DNA from: JAWKIW01 sp041394145
GTDB lineage: Bacteria > Actinomycetota > Acidimicrobiia > Acidimicrobiales > Acidimicrobilacustridaceae
Assembly (NCBI GenBank): GCA_041394145.1
Contig: JAWKIW010000009.1
Location: forward strand, 101,680 to 165,679
Direction: 5' to 3'
Length of the DNA: 64,000 bases
Notes under the pieces: model-generated
Database searches by the model: none
What the model was told of the DNA's origin: nothing
The model's input: the letters and a program-made list of their open reading frames with translations, nothing else
Translations under genes and position numbers: made by a program
Shown here: positions 63,223 to 64,000 of the stretch, piece by piece
Numbering within the stretch: position 1 is the first letter of the stretch
How the letters are laid out: the number at the start of each line of letters is the position of its first letter

Positions 63223-64000
63223 ATGACCGACTTCGCCTTCACCGAGCTGTTCCCGCTGGGCGCCGACGAGACGCCCTACCGCCAGCTCACCACCGACGGG
63301 GTGTCCACGTTCGAGGCGGGAGGCCACACGTTCCTGCGCGTCGAGCCCGAGGTGCTCACGCTGCTCACCGCCCAGGCGATGTTCGACATCGCCCACTACC
63401 TGCGCCCGGGCCACCTCGCGCAGCTGCGCCGGATCCTCGACGACGACGAGGCCTCGGGCAACGACCGCTTCGTCGCCCTGGAGCTGCTGAAGAACGCCAA
63501 CATCGCGGCCGGCGGCATCCTGCCGGGCTGCCAGGACACCGGCACGGCCATCGTCAAGGGCAAGAAGGGCCAGCTCGTGTTCACCGGCGGCGGCGACGAG
63601 GAGGCGATCGCCCGAGGTGTGCACCAGACCTACGCGACCGACAACCTGCGGTACTCGCAGATGGCGCCACTGACCACCTGGGACGAGGTGAACACCAAGA
63701 CCAACCTGCCCGCCGAGATCAAGATCAGCGCCGTCGACGGCGACGCCTACAAGCTGTTGTTCATGGCCAAGGGCGGCGGCTCGGCCAACAAGTCGCTGCT
63801 GTTCCAGGAGACCAAGGCGCTGCTCAACCCGAGCTCGCTCATGACGTGGCTCGACGAGAAGCTGCGCACGCTCGGCACGGCGGCCTGCCCGCCCTACCAC
63901 CTCGCCGTGGTCATCGGCGGCACGTCCGCCGAGCTCGCCGTCGAGACGGCCAAGCTCGCCTCGGCCCGGTACCTCGACACGCTCCCCGTCGAGGGCAGCC
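63223..64000 (+). CDS. fum: Class I fumarate hydratase, N-terminal part (3' truncated by window)
   Basis: ATG 63223 has AAGGAG about 3 nt upstream. The 259 visible residues match the N-terminal (alpha) domain of oxygen-sensitive class I fumarases. The [4Fe-4S] ligand regions are AGGILPGCQDTGTAIVKGKKG and LGTAACPPYHLAVVIGGTSAE, and KGGGSANKSLLFQET is a conserved substrate loop. It hydrates fumarate to L-malate in the TCA cycle. The frame is open to the end of the window; the C-terminal domain lies outside. Confidence 0.93.
   Translation, partial: MTDFAFTELFPLGADETPYRQLTTDGVSTFEAGGHTFLRVEPEVLTLLTAQAMFDIAHYLRPGHLAQLRRILDDDEASGNDRFVALELLKNANIAAGGILPGCQDTGTAIVKGKKGQLVFTGGGDEEAIARGVHQTYATDNLRYSQMAPLTTWDEVNTKTNLPAEIKISAVDGDAYKLLFMAKGGGSANKSLLFQETKALLNPSSLMTWLDEKLRTLGTAACPPYHLAVVIGGTSAELAVETAKLASARYLDTLPVEGS

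Overview
The window is very GC-rich with compact, mostly bidirectional gene packing and many 4-nt ATGA/GTGA stop-start overlaps. An F420-type LLM oxidoreductase, a 3Fe-4S ferredoxin/P450 pair, a Baeyer-Villiger-type monooxygenase, many acyl-CoA catabolic enzymes and DUF2505/DUF559 proteins point to Actinomycetota. A class such as Acidimicrobiia is plausible but is inferred from gene flavour only. No rRNA, tRNA, CRISPR array, insertion sequence, phage or plasmid gene was found.

Layout. 1-5.2 kb: end of an aldo/keto reductase, a di-iron-type membrane hydrolase, an LLM oxidoreductase, a secreted PepSY-like protein, a CBS protein, and a small membrane/ferritin-like operon behind a CsoR/CstR-like palindrome. 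5.2-18 kb: an amidohydrolase and a beta-propeller lipoprotein, then a TetR gene and a beta-oxidation-like operon (hot-dog hydratase, three enoyl-CoA hydratases, acyl-CoA dehydrogenase, two acyl-CoA ligases). 18-32 kb: methyltransferase, small membrane proteins, phosphotransferase, SNF2 helicase, GGDEF cyclase, heme-barrel protein, solute-binding lipoprotein, ZIP transporter and sulfatase. 32.3-33.7 kb: a DUF559/AbiEi-type gene with REP-like palindromic repeats on both sides. 33.7-43.2 kb: P450 + ferredoxin, divergent flavin monooxygenase, SulP transporter, esterase, SDR-DUF2867 and an M3 peptidase. 43.2-51.5 kb: an ATPase-like/GNAT fusion, a zinc-ribbon coiled-coil pair, flavodoxin, a ThDP enzyme, a GH5 glycosidase and a GlcD-like FAD oxidase. 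51.6-63.1 kb: a TMEM175-like channel, then a five-gene minus-strand run that duplicates the circularly permuted ATP-grasp / alpha-E / transglutaminase-like system, preceded by a phospholipase C-type phosphoesterase. 63.2 kb to end: start of class I fumarase.

The most notable system is the double ATP-grasp/alpha-E/transglutaminase set (52.3-61.7 kb), a predicted peptide-synthesising and peptide-processing pathway of unknown product. Two other regulatory or structural signals stand out: a three-half-site operator shared by 6602-6626 and 8125-8149, and five copies of a 47-nt dyad repeat placed directly after the stop codons of two minus-strand genes.

A quality warning: at least eight genes carry reading-frame breaks. 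All can be explained by loss of one base from a G or C run, or loss of two bases in a CG-rich context, mostly GCGC to GC. The protein homology resumes in the new frame each time. This looks like uncorrected sequencing indels more than real pseudogenes, and affected genes are annotated here as single genes.
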